Of a stretch of 64,000 bases of DNA, positions 11,166 to 21,237 are shown piece by piece. The DNA lies in assembly GCA_963971405.1 (NCBI GenBank), contig OZ020491.1:9046855-9110854 (forward strand). The letters run 5' to 3'. How positions within the stretch are numbered: position 1 is the first letter of the stretch; each line of letters opens with the position of its first letter. The notes beneath the pieces were generated by a model. That model worked only from the letters and a program-made list of their open reading frames with translations, was not told the origin of the DNA and did no database searches. The stretch comes from Psococerastis gibbosa (lineage: Eukaryota > Arthropoda > Insecta > Psocodea > Psocidae). The translations under genes were made by a program, and so were the position numbers.

Positions 11166-11559
11166 TAACACCGCAACAGTTGGTCACACGTTTTTGAAGC
11201 TGTGAAAAAACTGCTAGGTTAGGTCCACGCCTTCAAAAACTCTGGCCAAACGGTATTAGCGCCGGCTGTGAATCAAAACGAAGAAGAGCATTTCTTCGAC
11301 TTGCAGTCTCATTTATGGCTCTAAGTACAATATTTCATCCTAATTCAATATTGTACAAAAAACGCCTAGTGGGGATGTCCGATTTTCTCTTAAGACAAAT
11401 TCTTCTGTATCGTAAATGCCACCTGTTTGATATCATTAGAGAAATACCATTAAAATGGAATAGGAACAGTCGAGCCAGTGTACATGTGTACGTAGGCACG
11501 GCCAGTGACACGCTGCCTAGACAGGTTTAGGCCAGGTAAGGTAGTCTACGCAGATACGC

Positions 11560-11965
11560 CCACACATTCTCCAGGTGTTACAGATAGCAGGTCTAGTTAC
11601 CAGCCCGTCAGAAAGGGTTCGTGACCCCTCAAACCAATTGAAGAACCAGTAGAATCCGGGCTGATGGGCCGTGGTCGAAATGAAAGCGAACTTCCAAACG
11701 TTTCGTCAACATCTGCGGTCTACTGGATAAATTTCAGAGCACATCCCCCAGCCCACACAGTTGCTGCTGAGCCTCCAAGATACAATCTTAGTAGTCTACG
11801 CAGTTCCACTGAAGATGCCGACCGCAGATGTTGACGAAACGTTTGGAAGTTCGCTTTCATATCGACCACAGCCCATCAGCCCGGATTCTACTGGTTCGTC
11901 AATCGACTCCGGCCGTGAAAGCCTTTGCTGTTACACCCCTCAAACAAAAATTGAGACAGCTTCTA
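11560..11965. repeat. Inverted repeat carrying Penelope-type terminal sequence
   Basis: The left arm (about 11636-11725) reads the inverse of the right arm (about 11809-11908); a matching block is CCAAACGTTTCGTCAACATC / GATGTTGACGAAACGTTTGG. The right arm matches 7200-7345. The arm contains CTGAAGA...GACGAAAC, the hammerhead-like core. The head-to-head arrangement suits paired terminal repeats of Penelope-like elements but carries no RT frame. Confidence 0.55.
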
Positions 11966-12159
11966 TATGAGCCACCAGCAGTGAAGAGAGCGAGCTCACT
12001 GATATACTGATGATTTATGAATACTAATATCGACAAAGTTAATTTAACTGGACGTATAGGAATGTTCTTGTTATTAATGAACCTTAATAAATAATTAAGG
12101 GCCCATCAGAACCACTTGATATACTGCATCTTTATTGCTACCCTATTTAAACGTTAGTA

Positions 12160-12705
12160 TAAGGAAAACTTTGTGATGGTCGAAATTTTCAATTTCAACG
12201 GATTCATAAGTTTTGAGGTCCCAGCAGGCTGATCATGGCGATTATAATACCGGGGTTAAATAAATACCCTGGGAATATAACTGTAAACAAACAAATTCTG
12301 AATAACACTTTCCATTATAAAATTGTCTTGTTTACATATTTAATACTAGGGGATAAAGGAACCAAAAGGAGGATACTATTGTGCCTAAAAGGAGTCTCAA
12401 CAATAATGTTTGTAGGATTAAGGTTAGTCCTAAGGAAAGTGGATTTATTAAGATAAAAAAAAATATATTTAAAAATATAGTCAGAAATAAAAAGATACAA
12501 GTAATACAGGATATAGTTTAAATAAAATATTAATTTTGGAGATTAATGATAAATAATAGCCATATAATTATAATAGCCATGATCAGGCTGCTGGAACCCA
12601 AAAAAGGGGTTTTACGAAACATTTCGATTTGTGGGCAAACCACTCGGTGGATTTTGATGACATTTTGCATGTAGATTAAAAAAAAAAATAACATGCTACA
12701 AGAAA
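12160..12705 (+). repeat. 0.85-kb repeat B copy, interrupted
   Basis: Family sequence runs from AGTATAAGGAAAACTTTGTG to GTTTTGAGGTCCCAG (about 12225) and resumes with GGAACCCAAAAAAGGGGTTT at about 12594, continuing to the GCATGTAG block near 12675. The interruption is the inverted-repeat element at 12223-12593. Confidence 0.8.
12223..12593. mobile_element. TIR element D (MITE), 370 bp
   Basis: Terminal inverted repeats: left CAGCAGGCTGATCATGGC and right, inverted, CAGCAGCCTGATCATGGC; the match continues as GATTATAATA. Left subterminal sequence GGGGTTAAATAAATACC recurs at the right end of the larger element at 51096-52190. It is inserted in a repeat B copy. Internal ORFs of about 60-70 codons overlap on opposite strands and show no domain. 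Class II non-autonomous element; superfamily not assigned. Confidence 0.75.
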
Positions 12706-12889
12706 TTAATTACTTAACTCTCACGCCATGTTGTTTTTCAAAAAAATGATAAAAATTCCCCCTATGAGCAAATGGGAATGTACCCGTACTACGCGCTTTT
12801 TGTACAAAGTCGATCTTGACAGAAAATACCGATCGTAGAGCCGTCATAAATAGCCGATAAATTATCAGAAATTTTAGTCTACATTTTGA

Positions 12890-13020
12890 TGTGACTCGTG
12901 GCCTCCACTAACACCAATTGGCCACAGTTCTTGAACTTCTTCCTCGTGACTACCACAACAATCCTTTTTAGTACAAATCAAATTCAATAATTGTGGCCAA
13001 TCGGCAATCTGTGTTAGTGT
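12890..13020. repeat. Dispersed repeat E, copy 1
   Basis: CACCAATTGGCCACAGTTCT and GTACAAATCAAATTCAATAA blocks recur inverted at 37955-38080 (inside the pogo-like element) and partly at 21600-21730. It is probably an internal piece of one DNA element family. Confidence 0.45.
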
Positions 13021-13170
13021 ACAGACTCCGACATTCACCCGAAATGCTGTTGGTTCGGGTTCCAGACTTGCTAAATTTTCTAGTTATGTTACGGAGGGCA
13101 TGTAAAGCAGGCGGTCCCTGGTCTTCCTAGTTGAGTGTAAGAGAGGGTATCATAGCCATGGCATTTATTT
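13018..13170 (+). mobile_element. SINE 1, 5'-truncated copy
   Basis: Starts at ACAGACTCCGACATTCACCC, keeps a degenerate B box (TTGGTTCGGGTTCC), the CGGAGGGCATGTAAAGCAGG body and GTAAGAGAGGG, then ends in ATTTATTTATTTATA. The GGTTGGCTTAGT block is missing. Confidence 0.75.
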
Positions 13171-13970
13171 ATTTATAAAATGCTCAGAAATTTTTTCCCT
13201 GATATTTTTGTACAACTCTACGATTGATATTCCAAGTGTGGTGATCCCAACGCGTCTTTTCGGCTTTATGGCACCGGTTATACTATAAATTGTAATGTTT
13301 TTTTTATAAATACACGCATTATTATTATTAGATATTGGATTTTTGCGCTTACAAGGCCTTTCCCCTCCGACTGACACTTAACTCCAGTACTTTTTATGTG
13401 GTATCCCACGGCGCGGCGCGGCGGAGTCAGTAAGCGTCACAATACATTGTATCCAATAGCCTAGAAGCTATAGTAGCCTTGAAGTCATCGGGACATGACT
13501 CGAAGCCAATTAGTATGGCCACTCGGGATTTTTAACATTTACATACTAATACCATTATTAGTGATGCTATTTTTATGCGCGACACGAATCGCGTGTACAT
13601 AATAGAAAGAAACCATAGCAACAGAGTCATAGGCCATTATACTCGACAATAACGTAAACATTAGTAGTAAACATCTTCTTTACGAGATTTAAAGAAGTCC
13701 GGTCCCTTGCATTGCATTATTTATTTAAGTGATGTATAAGGTACTTCAAAGCCTTCTTTCGGCAAGGTAAATGATGTGCAATAGCGTACGACTTGTAATT
13801 AGTATTCTAGTTCACGCGATACCCATCGATACCCCCGGGATCAAACCAAAATAGATTGGTTTAAATTTTTTTATTAAAAAATTAGCTTTTGTCATGAAAG
13901 AGGGTACTGTAACAACCCTTTTACACATAAATATTTGAAGAGTCCACTAGAAGAAGGCAGAAAAAATACA
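13170..13970. other. Intergenic DNA with short repeat traces
   Basis: A short stretch at 13180-13215 resembles 21685-21720 (AATGCTCAGAAA...CCTGATATTTT). A CGCGGCGCGGCG stretch lies at about 13410-13425, and GACCAAACC-type MITE C sequence at 13846-13862. No gene is seen. Confidence 0.35.
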
Positions 13971-14141
13971 TGTGTTAGGCTCTCTGGACACGGTGCGTTT
14001 TACCAAGGTCAAAACGCACAGTTTTAACGTAGGGAAGGGTACAATACACGATGCGTTTTTCCCGAAGTTAAATCGTTAGTCCGCCATTTTGGTTTATTGT
14101 TATTTTTGCTTAAAAATACAATGCAAAACTAATTTTTTAAC

Positions 14142-14243
14142 ATGCGTAGACCAAAAGGAAGAAGAAAAAAGACTATATTCGCTGCAATGCTCCTAATTCT
14201 ACAGATGAAGCTCGAAGAAGACCAACGACATGATAGGCAATAA
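14142..14243 (+). pseudogene. Possible PIF/Harbinger transposase N-terminal remnant
   Basis: A 33-codon frame: basic start MRRPKGRRKK, then IFAAMLLILQMKLEED, then stop. The Leu-rich helix followed by an acidic stretch resembles the N-terminus of animal Harbinger transposases, but the frame is too short to prove it. It lies between the inverted repeats of the 724-bp element. Confidence 0.3.
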
Positions 14244-14297
14244 GTTAAATCATGATTTTTACTAAATGTAAGTACGATTACTCCCATGTTGGACTTA

Positions 14298-14555
14298 TTA
14301 AGGAGCTACAGTTAATGCCAAGTAATTTTTCCTAATTTTGTTAAAATAATTGGAATGTTTCGTGTGCCTGAGGCACGGAAATGACTCAAACGCATCAAAA
14401 AATTCAGACAAAATGTCTTGTTGTAGTTGCTCCGCCATTTTGTCTCTTTTGATAGTAAACAAATCGTGGAAGCAGACATTTTTAGTAGCAAAATAGACAG
14501 AGATTTTGTGTTTGTCATGTTGCCCGCCTAACCGACGAGAAAACGCATGCTCCAA
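14298..14555 (-). CDS. MADF-like fragment inside Harbinger-like element
   Basis: An 85-codon frame. From residue 40 (MAEQLQQD) it reads a pattern like the MADF DNA-binding domain: an acidic/aromatic helix (SEFFDAFESFPCL), a T-K-x-Y spacer and KIRKN. Full MADF domains are about 85-90 residues; only the first third is present before the stop. MADF/Myb partners are typical of PIF/Harbinger elements, which supports the family call. Probably not expressed. Confidence 0.4.
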   Translation of the reverse strand: MEHAFSRRLGGQHDKHKISVYFATKNVCFHDLFTIKRDKMAEQLQQDILSEFFDAFESFPCLRHTKHSNYFNKIRKNYLALTVAP

Positions 14556-14699
14556 AACATCGGTTCATTTCGAATTCCAAATAGCGCGTCCAAGCGTTTT
14601 ACCGGTGCGTTTTCTCACTGGGTGCGTGTATATGCACGTTAAAACGCAACGTTTTTCCTGAACGCTTGGGAAAAACGCATCGTGTCCAGAGAGCCTAAG

Positions 14700-15880
14700 A
14701 GTGATTGAGGATCGGGAAAATTTTAATTTGTATTTCTATTGTCAAACCTCAATCACAGTCCTGGACCTGTCTCTCTGTTGCCTATACATAAAGCAAGAAA
14801 AAAAATGTCGGATTCGCAGTTGTTGCCACAAAACCTTGCATTATATTCACGTAATGAAACTATTGCCAAAAATGAAGTTTTACGCGATAACTATGCTTAT
14901 TACAGGTTGTAAGAGCTCAGGAGGAGGAGCGAGAAAGTCACTGAATGAAAAATGATAGGTAGCTACAGTATATAGCCGAAGGACCACTAGCCAATGATAA
15001 TCCTTACTTAAGGCCACTGACCACTGTTATATACTATCTGAATCTGTTCCAACATACGAGGGCTATTCAAAAACCTACGTGAAATAGAAACTCAACATAA
15101 AAGAAACAATTTCCGGCTGGACCTGGATCCAGCCAACCCTATATACCTTCAGATGCAGGGAAAACGCGAATGTCGGGCATGTTGCTGACCAGAACATCCA
15201 AAACAGAGCAGTCTGTACTTAGAGGATCCTCTACCAGTACTCTGACCTATACCCTCACTGGGTTGTCATTTTTCGTTTGAAAAATAATGTTTTTTTAAGT
15301 TGAACTTCTTAGGTACCACCCTCACCAAGTACCAAAGGTTTAGCCCGAAATTGCCACCGAATTGAAAAAAACATTTGCTTTTGACGGCCACGGACAAATG
15401 GCTATTGTGATAACGCCCAGTGCTCCCCCTAGCTGTAAGTTAATCTCTATGCTGCAGTAGTACTTATCAAAATGTAAACAAGGTATATGGATTCTAACAT
15501 TACTGCACCTATTGACCCGTCACAAGAACAAAGTAGAAAACCAATTACAAAATAAGACAGCAGAAAAGTTCTACCAATTGAAAGTGGACCTGTCGAAAAT
15601 TAACTTAGCCTAAAAACAGCCATATTCCCAGCAAAACGAAGGACAAAACGAGGCATTGGTTAAAAAATCTAATTCTATTTACGCAACATTTCTTTCCATC
15701 GATTTAATTGATAGAGACAGAATGACCTGCTTTAAAACTGTACAAAATCGACCAGGTACTTTTTGACGCACCTTCGTATAACCACCTATTGCTAAACCTA
15801 GGTACAGTCAGTTATCAATAATGTCGGTGACCACACCCTGGACGACAACCAGTCCGTAAATACCTCAACATATAGTTCAA
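14700..15880. other. Intergenic DNA, nothing recognised
   Basis: Several 60-85-codon frames, none with a domain or a plausible splice context. No inverted repeat or tRNA fold was found. Confidence 0.4.
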
Positions 15881-15913
15881 TCCGATACAGGATGTCTCCA
15901 GTACTGCACTACT

Positions 15914-16465
15914 TCTCAGCGCGTATCAGTAGGAAAAATCAAAGCACCAAAACCAAAAAAATCCTTATAGCTGGCAATTATATACAAGTCCTCTACTACT
16001 TTAATAGAAGTAAATGAAATAAAGAAGAGAAATATAGCTTATTTTAGCAATCTTTCTCAGCGCGTATCAGTAAGAAAAATAGAAGCACCAAAACTAAAAA
16101 AATCCTTATAGCTGGCAATTATATACAAGTCCTCTACTACTTTAATATTAGTAAATGAAATAAATAAGAGAAATATAGTTTATTTTAGCAATCTTTCTCA
16201 GCGCGTATCAGTAGGAAAAATCGAAGCACCAAAACTAAAAAAAACTCCTTATAGCAGGCAATTATATACAAGTCCTCTACTACTTTAATAGTAGTAAATG
16301 AAATAAAGAAGAGAAATATAGTTTATTTTAGCAATCTTTCTCAGCGCGTACCAGTAGGAAAAATCGAAGCACCAAAACTAAAAACATCCTTACAGCAGGC
16401 AATTACATACAAGACCTCAACAACTTTAATTGACGGTAAATCAAATAAAGAAGAGACATATAGCG
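15914..16465 (+). repeat. Four tandem ~141-bp units (satellite)
   Basis: Units begin TCTCAGCGCGTA at 15914, 16055, 16196 and 16339, giving periods of 141, 141 and 143 bp. Each carries CAGTAGGAAAAAT, GCACCAAAA, GGCAATTATATACAAG and CTACTACTTTAAT. The first three are about 95% alike by eye; the fourth is more diverged and is cut by a SINE at 16465. Confidence 0.92.
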
Positions 16466-16672
16466 TAGTGGTACGGACTCAAGCCTTCACCCGAAAGGTT
16501 GTTGGTTCGAGTCCCACACTGGCTACATTTTCTGGCCATGCTTCGGAGGGCATGTAAAGCAGGCGGTCCCGGGTCATTCTAGTTGAGTGTAAGAGAGGGC
16601 TTTATAGCCCTAACTCCGCTAGGTTGGCTTAGTAATAGAAACAATAAAAAGTCCTTATTTATTTATATATAG
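16465..16672 (+). mobile_element. SINE 1, full-length copy inside satellite unit 4
   Basis: Complete copy: A box TAGCGTAGTGGTACGG (16463-16478), B box GGTTCGAGTCC (16503-16513), a conserved body, GGTTGGCTTAGTAATAGAAA, and the tail AAGTCCTTATTTATTTATAT. The A-B spacing of about 30 nt and CCCGAAAGGTTGTTGG resemble a tRNA anticodon/T arm, so a tRNA-derived Pol III SINE is inferred. Short direct repeats ATATAG flank it (about 16458-16463 and 16667-16672), and satellite sequence resumes after it. Confidence 0.85.
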
Positions 16673-16959
16673 CTTATTTTGGGAACATTTCTGTCTATGA
16701 GCATTTAACGTTTCTGTTGATACTTTTTTTTGGGAACTATAAAACCTGCATAGGGCCGGTTCATAAAGTTGTAAAATTGACTTAGCACAGGATGGATTAT
16801 TACTATAGAAAGCAGCCGTCCCATAATAGAAATTCTTTCCACAGTAGAAATGATATTTTTTATTCTGGTCTTCCTTCGACTATTTTGAGGTTACTGTCAT
16901 GTTGTACTGGAACATGCACATATCCAAATATTGTGCGCAGAAGTTTTAGTTTTCAGGTG

Positions 16960-17165
16960 AATATTGGATCAACCCAAAATAGGTTGGTTTATATAGTTTT
17001 TTTTGTAATTGTAATACTAAAGTTAAAACCATTTCGCCTGCTCAATCAGCATAGGAATATTGCATACACAGTATTACGAGGATTGTTTTAGTTGGTACAG
17101 GGGTTTTTTCCGTGAAACTCCTAGGTAACGGAAATTTTATTGCAAGCTTCCTCTTAAGTCTTTAT
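16960..17165. repeat. MITE C related sequence, copy 2
   Basis: Shares CAAAATAGGTTGGTTTA and, inverted, GAGGAAGCTTGC and GAGTTTCACG blocks with 7848-8090. The order is rearranged, so the copies are not simply collinear. Confidence 0.4.
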
Positions 17166-17169
17166 AAAT

Positions 17170-18145
17170 CTGAACATTACAGGGAAAAAATTATGCAAGA
17201 TGAATTACACAAGCGCAGCGTAGGCTAAAAAAGTAAACCCTCGTAACTGTTAGTACACAATTTTTTCCGGAGAGAGAAAAGCTGACTTTCAAGGGGGGAA
17301 ATGCGTTTGGACTTTGGAAGCTGAACTTTTTCATACTACGAAGACTTAAGTTATCATTGAATATTTTCAATGCAAGTGTAGCAAAAACAGCAAAACTGAC
17401 AAGCAAGGAAATAAAAAATAAAAATAGCAAATGTTAAAAACAACAAAAATAGCAAAAGTTAAAAACCAAATTAAAGTAACGAAAAAATGAAACAATAAAA
17501 AACCTAGTAAACGAACACCCTGTATCAATAACGAATATATCAAAAACAACCGACCAGCTGATACTCGTTCGATAAAACGCCTAAAGCATCTTTACACTAC
17601 AACAATTTAAAAAACGACGGTGAAACTGAATTTTACCCATTTTCGACACGAACAAAAAGAACGTCTACGAGATTAAACAACTCAAACGCTACAAATAATT
17701 TTCCCAACAACTTGAAATCTTCGCAAACATTTTTCAGTAATTATTTTCCTTACAATTAACAAAAATCAAATACATTCTCAGCTCTTAAATTTTCCTGCGC
17801 AATTGCTCCCACCAACTCCACCTAAATACCTTTGCACCTCCACCGATTGTTGCTCGTTTCGCCTAATTACAAACTTTCTTATACGCTGATTTTTTACATC
17901 GTACCTTGCGAAAAACAGGTTGTGTTGCTCTAGGGGCCCAATGCATATTCAAGTTAATCTACAAGCATTTATCGGGCATATTGAAGTGCACAGAGGCTAA
18001 AGTTATATACATGCATTAAAAGTAACTATAATATCGGAGTAATCAAACTACAGATTGCGGATAATTAATTTACATACGCCCTCTTCGCGGGATGAACGTT
18101 GACACAACCTATGGAGAACAGAATCACTTGGTTTCCCTCGCTTTT
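17170..18145. other. AT-rich intergenic DNA, nothing recognised
   Basis: Minus-strand frames rich in Phe/Leu arise from A-rich runs at 17380-17470. No gene is supported. Confidence 0.4.
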
Positions 18146-18149
18146 ATCC

Positions 18150-18546
18150 CTAAGTTTGGTCAGCGATACGGCAGGTTCCCTTCCACTCCTTGCGATTCTG
18201 TACTTCGGCTGCATTTGCTCCAATAATTCTGAGGTATTTGCGGACTTTCGCTTCTACCGTTAGCCTGGGCGGCCCTCGTCTTCTTTTTCCCTCAGCTTCG
18301 ATATGTTTTATCCGCTTTATCGGGTCATCTGGCTGCCTTCTTTCTACGTGGCCCCACCATCACAGTCGTCGTTCCCGAGCTTTATCGACTGTGCTAGCTG
18401 TCTTCATTTCAACTCTTATTTCGTCATTCCAGCGTATATCAGCTAGTGTGAAGCCCAGGGACCAACACACTGAGCCATATAACATGCTAGGTGCTAACTT
18501 GCTTTTAAATTAGCTCTTTTGGTTTTTTGGGCATTTTTCTGTCTCG
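18150..18546 (-). pseudogene. RTE-like RT C-terminal pseudogene
   Basis: Minus strand from about 18546: DRKMPKKPK matches DRKMPKKLK of the 51-kb RTE copy. A frame change follows, then SMLYGSVCW, NDEIRVEMKTA, RERRL, stop (TGA), WWGHVERR, a PIKRIKHIE block, LTVEAKVRKYL and a TAG at 18150-18152. Relative to the 51-kb copy about 25 codons (from AVRKRDGHK to MLRR) are deleted. Open frames read on the plus strand here are shadows. Confidence 0.8.
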
Positions 18547-19185
18547 CGTCCAGCCAGCCTATCGAGATTCTACTGTGCTCGTCCTCTTCTTGCCCACCTC
18601 CCATTTTTAGGAGTACAGAATCAGTGCATTTGAAATGTGGATATACAGATGAATGCTTTGTATCAAAATGTAGAGGAACACTTCCCCCTTATTTCTCAAT
18701 GATAGCTAGATTATGTCCACATTGCACATGAGGATTTTTCCACCGGGCAGTCTCTTAAGTGCATTTGCTGGTTGTAGTTGCATAACACTCCAGCGACAAT
18801 ACAATACATACAATATATCACACTCGTGGCAATCAATTTCATAATACCGTAGAACTCATTTATTAGGCGCTATCGACTATCTCAAATGGATAAAACTGTT
18901 TATGAACAATTGCCTATTGTATCCAAAATTAAGCCAGGTGATTCCCACAACCCACTCGTAACGATAATAGTGACATGGCATATAAACTACAATATTTCTT
19001 GATAGTTTTGTTTTACTAGAGGTGAGGCGTTACTTCTGTCACTGTGATTTATCACCGTGACTACGATGGTCACTGCAACCACCCGTTCCTACCCAAAAAA
19101 ATACTGGTGATTTGAGTCACTGTCTCACTGTCACCGATTCAGGCTATATTTTAAATAGCTTTGTTTCTAATACTCTGATAGTCGC

Positions 19186-19563
19186 ATGCAAGAGCAAGTA
19201 ACTCGCTCAGGTTTAGCCTATGCACTAGGCAGTCTTAAGCGAAATTCCCCGAAATGCTTTCCGATCGTCTCACGTAAGCTAAACACAAGGGATGAGATAA
19301 TTCTACCTATAAACGTGAAACTAGTGTCATTTGATGTTACAAGCCTTTTCACGAATATCCCCATTTTGGATGTTAGAAATATAGTTAGGGAATTAATGAC
19401 TCATGAAAACATAGATCCCAATGTCAGGATAGAAATTGAATCCTTATTGGAAATAACTCTGAATCAGAATTATTTCCAATTTGGGGATAGTTTTTACCAC
19501 CAAGAGGATGGGTTGGCGATGGGTTCCTCTCTTTCTCCTATTTTGGTGGAAATTTTTTTATGA
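19186..19563 (+). pseudogene. Penelope RT, first part (motifs A and B)
   Basis: 125 codons. RT motif A is VSFDVTSLFTNIP at residues about 47-59, with the catalytic Asp in FDVTS. Motif B is QEDGLAMGSSLSP at about 106-118. The first 30 residues look like degenerate fingers sequence, so the Met at 19186 is not a natural start. The frame ends at a TGA immediately after EIFL, where relatives continue with MND. Confidence 0.8.
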
Positions 19564-20540
19564 ACGACCTCGAAGTAAAATTTTTTAACTCGCGCCATAA
19601 TCTATTAGGTAATATCCTGGCGTATTTCAGGTATGTTGATGACATTTTTATAATTTTTCGAGGTAGCGACCGTCAATTAGACAAACTTTTAGAGCATTTT
19701 AATAACTTGCATCCGAAGATTAAATTTACTAGGGAGATAGAGTTGAACCGGTCGATTAATTTCTTGGACCTAACTATAACAAGGATGGATAATGGTAAAC
19801 TAGGGTACAATATCATTCCAGAGGATTCGTTTCACCCACCACAACACAAACATGCAGCCATACACTCCATGATACATAGACTCCTACATGTACCGTTGAC
19901 GGTTGTACATTTTAACAAAGAACTTTCAACAATTATGGAAATTGCTAATAATAATGGATATCCTGTGAGTCTAGTAAAAAATATTTTAAGGAAACACAGG
20001 AATAAGTTAACCCTCTCTTTAGTCTATGGAGCAAGCCAGACTTCTGAACCAGATAAAGGGTACGTTAAGTTACCATATCTTGGTAGGATTAGTTTGGAGT
20101 TGGCCTCTTGGATTGGAGATAGGGTCGTTAAGAATGTGTCATTTTATTCTGTGGACTCGTTGGGTAAGCAATTGATTAATTGTAAACCTAAATTGGAGAA
20201 AGGGAGGAAGTCAGGGGTTTATCAACTAGACTGTAATGATTGTGGTAGTTTATATATTGGACAAACTGGGAGAGGGTTTAAAGAAAGAATAGCGGAGCAT
20301 AGACGGGGGGTAGGAAAACCCGACACTCAGTCCGCCTTAGCCCAACATATTAACACCCACAACCATGCCTGTGATTTCGATAATTTTAAGATCTTACATG
20401 TAGCCAACAAGGGGAAACTTCTTGATAATTTAGAAACCATTGAGATTAGGGAAGCTATGGTTAAAAACAAAACGTTACTTAATGACATAACCTTTTTAAG
20501 TAGTTCCCCCTTGTTGGCGCTTCCATTGGTTGATGTTTAA
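19560..20540 (+). pseudogene. Penelope RT motif C plus GIY-YIG endonuclease
   Basis: 326 codons. MND at the start continues motif B of the previous frame. Motif C YVDD is at residues 25-28; a thumb-side motif SINFLDLTI is at about 65-73. A CNDC pair (225-228) precedes the GIY-YIG nuclease: GVY 219-221, YIG 232-234, KERIAEH 241-247 and a candidate catalytic Glu in LETIEIREA (291-299). A 7-T run at 19553-19559 joins the two frames; two fewer or one more T would restore one frame. Either a pseudogene or a sequencing slip. Confidence 0.85.
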
Positions 20541-20652
20541 TTGCTCAATTTAAATTATTTACTTTATGCGATGCTGTGTATTATCCTGACAATGAGTTTT
20601 ATTTTATTTTGTTTTAGCTTGCATACCTTTTGTTTACCTTTTTTCAATCGCA

Positions 20653-20684
20653 CTTGACGATGGCGTGAGCCGAAACCGGTCGTG
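20653..20684 (+). ncRNA. Hammerhead-like core downstream of Penelope ORF
   Basis: TTGACGA, then TGGC-GTGA-GCC able to form a 3-4 bp stem, then GAAACC. This parallels the CUGANGA...GAAA core of ribozymes in Penelope-like elements. The invariant C3 appears as T unless one T is looped out, and stems I and III were not convincingly found. Probably decayed. Confidence 0.35.
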
Positions 20685-20944
20685 TTTTTAATTTAATTTT
20701 ATTGTAAGACTATACGAAGTAAATTTTAACAATGAGTGTATAAATCACTGCCAAGTAAGAGAAGTGACAGTGACTTTTGAATACTCATACCATGATGTAC
20801 CAAGATTACTTAGGACTTAAGAACGAAAGCAGTCACTCCAGCGACAGAAATCACCAGTATTTGTATCAGTGACTGTCGAGTCACTGTCACCGGTCACTGT
20901 TGCTCCTGGAAATATCTGTCAAGCCCCACCTCTAAGTTTTACAT

Positions 20945-21235
20945 ACCTTTTTTCAATTTTACATTTAAGGTAGCCGATAATTTCCCGCACAATTATTGAA
21001 AAAGCAGTTTTATGGGATTTGGGCTGACATTAGACTTTATTGCATGGGGTTGTATGAGGCCTGTATATATAGAAAACTTTACAGAACCTTATCCATAACC
21101 GTAGTCGTATCCATTGAAAATTTGGTATTCATAAAGAACTTGACTGTGAACAGGTCTACATGACTGGGCAGGTAATCTTGTCGCAAATTTTCGTAAACAA
21201 CATAATTCTGTATTTGTAGTTTCAAATGCTAAGTA
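20945..21235. other. Short gap, nothing recognised
   Basis: No frame or repeat boundary is seen. Confidence 0.35.
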
Positions 21236-21237
21236 CA

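Larger units (their letters stand above)
13975..14698. mobile_element. PIF/Harbinger-like deletion derivative, 724 bp
   Basis: Terminal inverted repeats TTAGGCTCTCTGGACACG (13975-13992) and its inverse (14681-14698) are identical at 17 of 18 positions; inner G+C-rich blocks such as GCGTTTT are also mirrored. Inside are a short basic frame on the plus strand and an MADF-like frame on the minus strand. This matches the two-gene plan (transposase plus Myb/SANT-MADF protein) of PIF/Harbinger elements with most of both genes lost. Flanking target duplication was not clear. Confidence 0.6.
19186..20540 (+). mobile_element. Penelope-like retroelement, 5'-truncated and frameshifted
   Basis: Encodes the palm of a Penelope-type reverse transcriptase followed by a GIY-YIG endonuclease, the signature order of EN+ Penelope-like elements. 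The N-terminal fingers of the usual 700-1000-residue protein are missing, and a T-run frameshift splits the frame at about 19560. It sits between the arms of the hAT-like element. A hammerhead-like motif lies about 115 nt after the stop. Its 5' end and target duplication could not be placed. Confidence 0.88.
19017..20934. mobile_element. hAT-like inverted-repeat element hosting a Penelope-like insertion
   Basis: The left end TAGAGGTGAGGC (19017-) is inverse to the right end GCCCCACCTCTA (20923-20934), and inner blocks such as AATACTGGTGATTT are mirrored (about 19100 and 20845). Flanks TGTTTTAC (19009-19016) and AGTTTTAC (20935-20942) agree at 7 of 8 positions, as for an 8-bp hAT duplication. 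TIRs starting YAGAGGTG are typical of hAT. With the central retroelement removed this is a MITE of roughly 350 bp. Confidence 0.75.

Noticed and set aside
15914..16465. CRISPR-like array
   Set aside because: Eukaryotic DNA; 141-bp head-to-tail units with no unique spacers are a satellite.
16792..17091. 99-codon plus frame
   Set aside because: Overlaps MITE C repeat sequence and has no domain.
18190..18513. 107-codon plus-strand frame
   Set aside because: Antisense shadow of the RTE C-terminal pseudogene (WWGHVERR motif on the minus strand).
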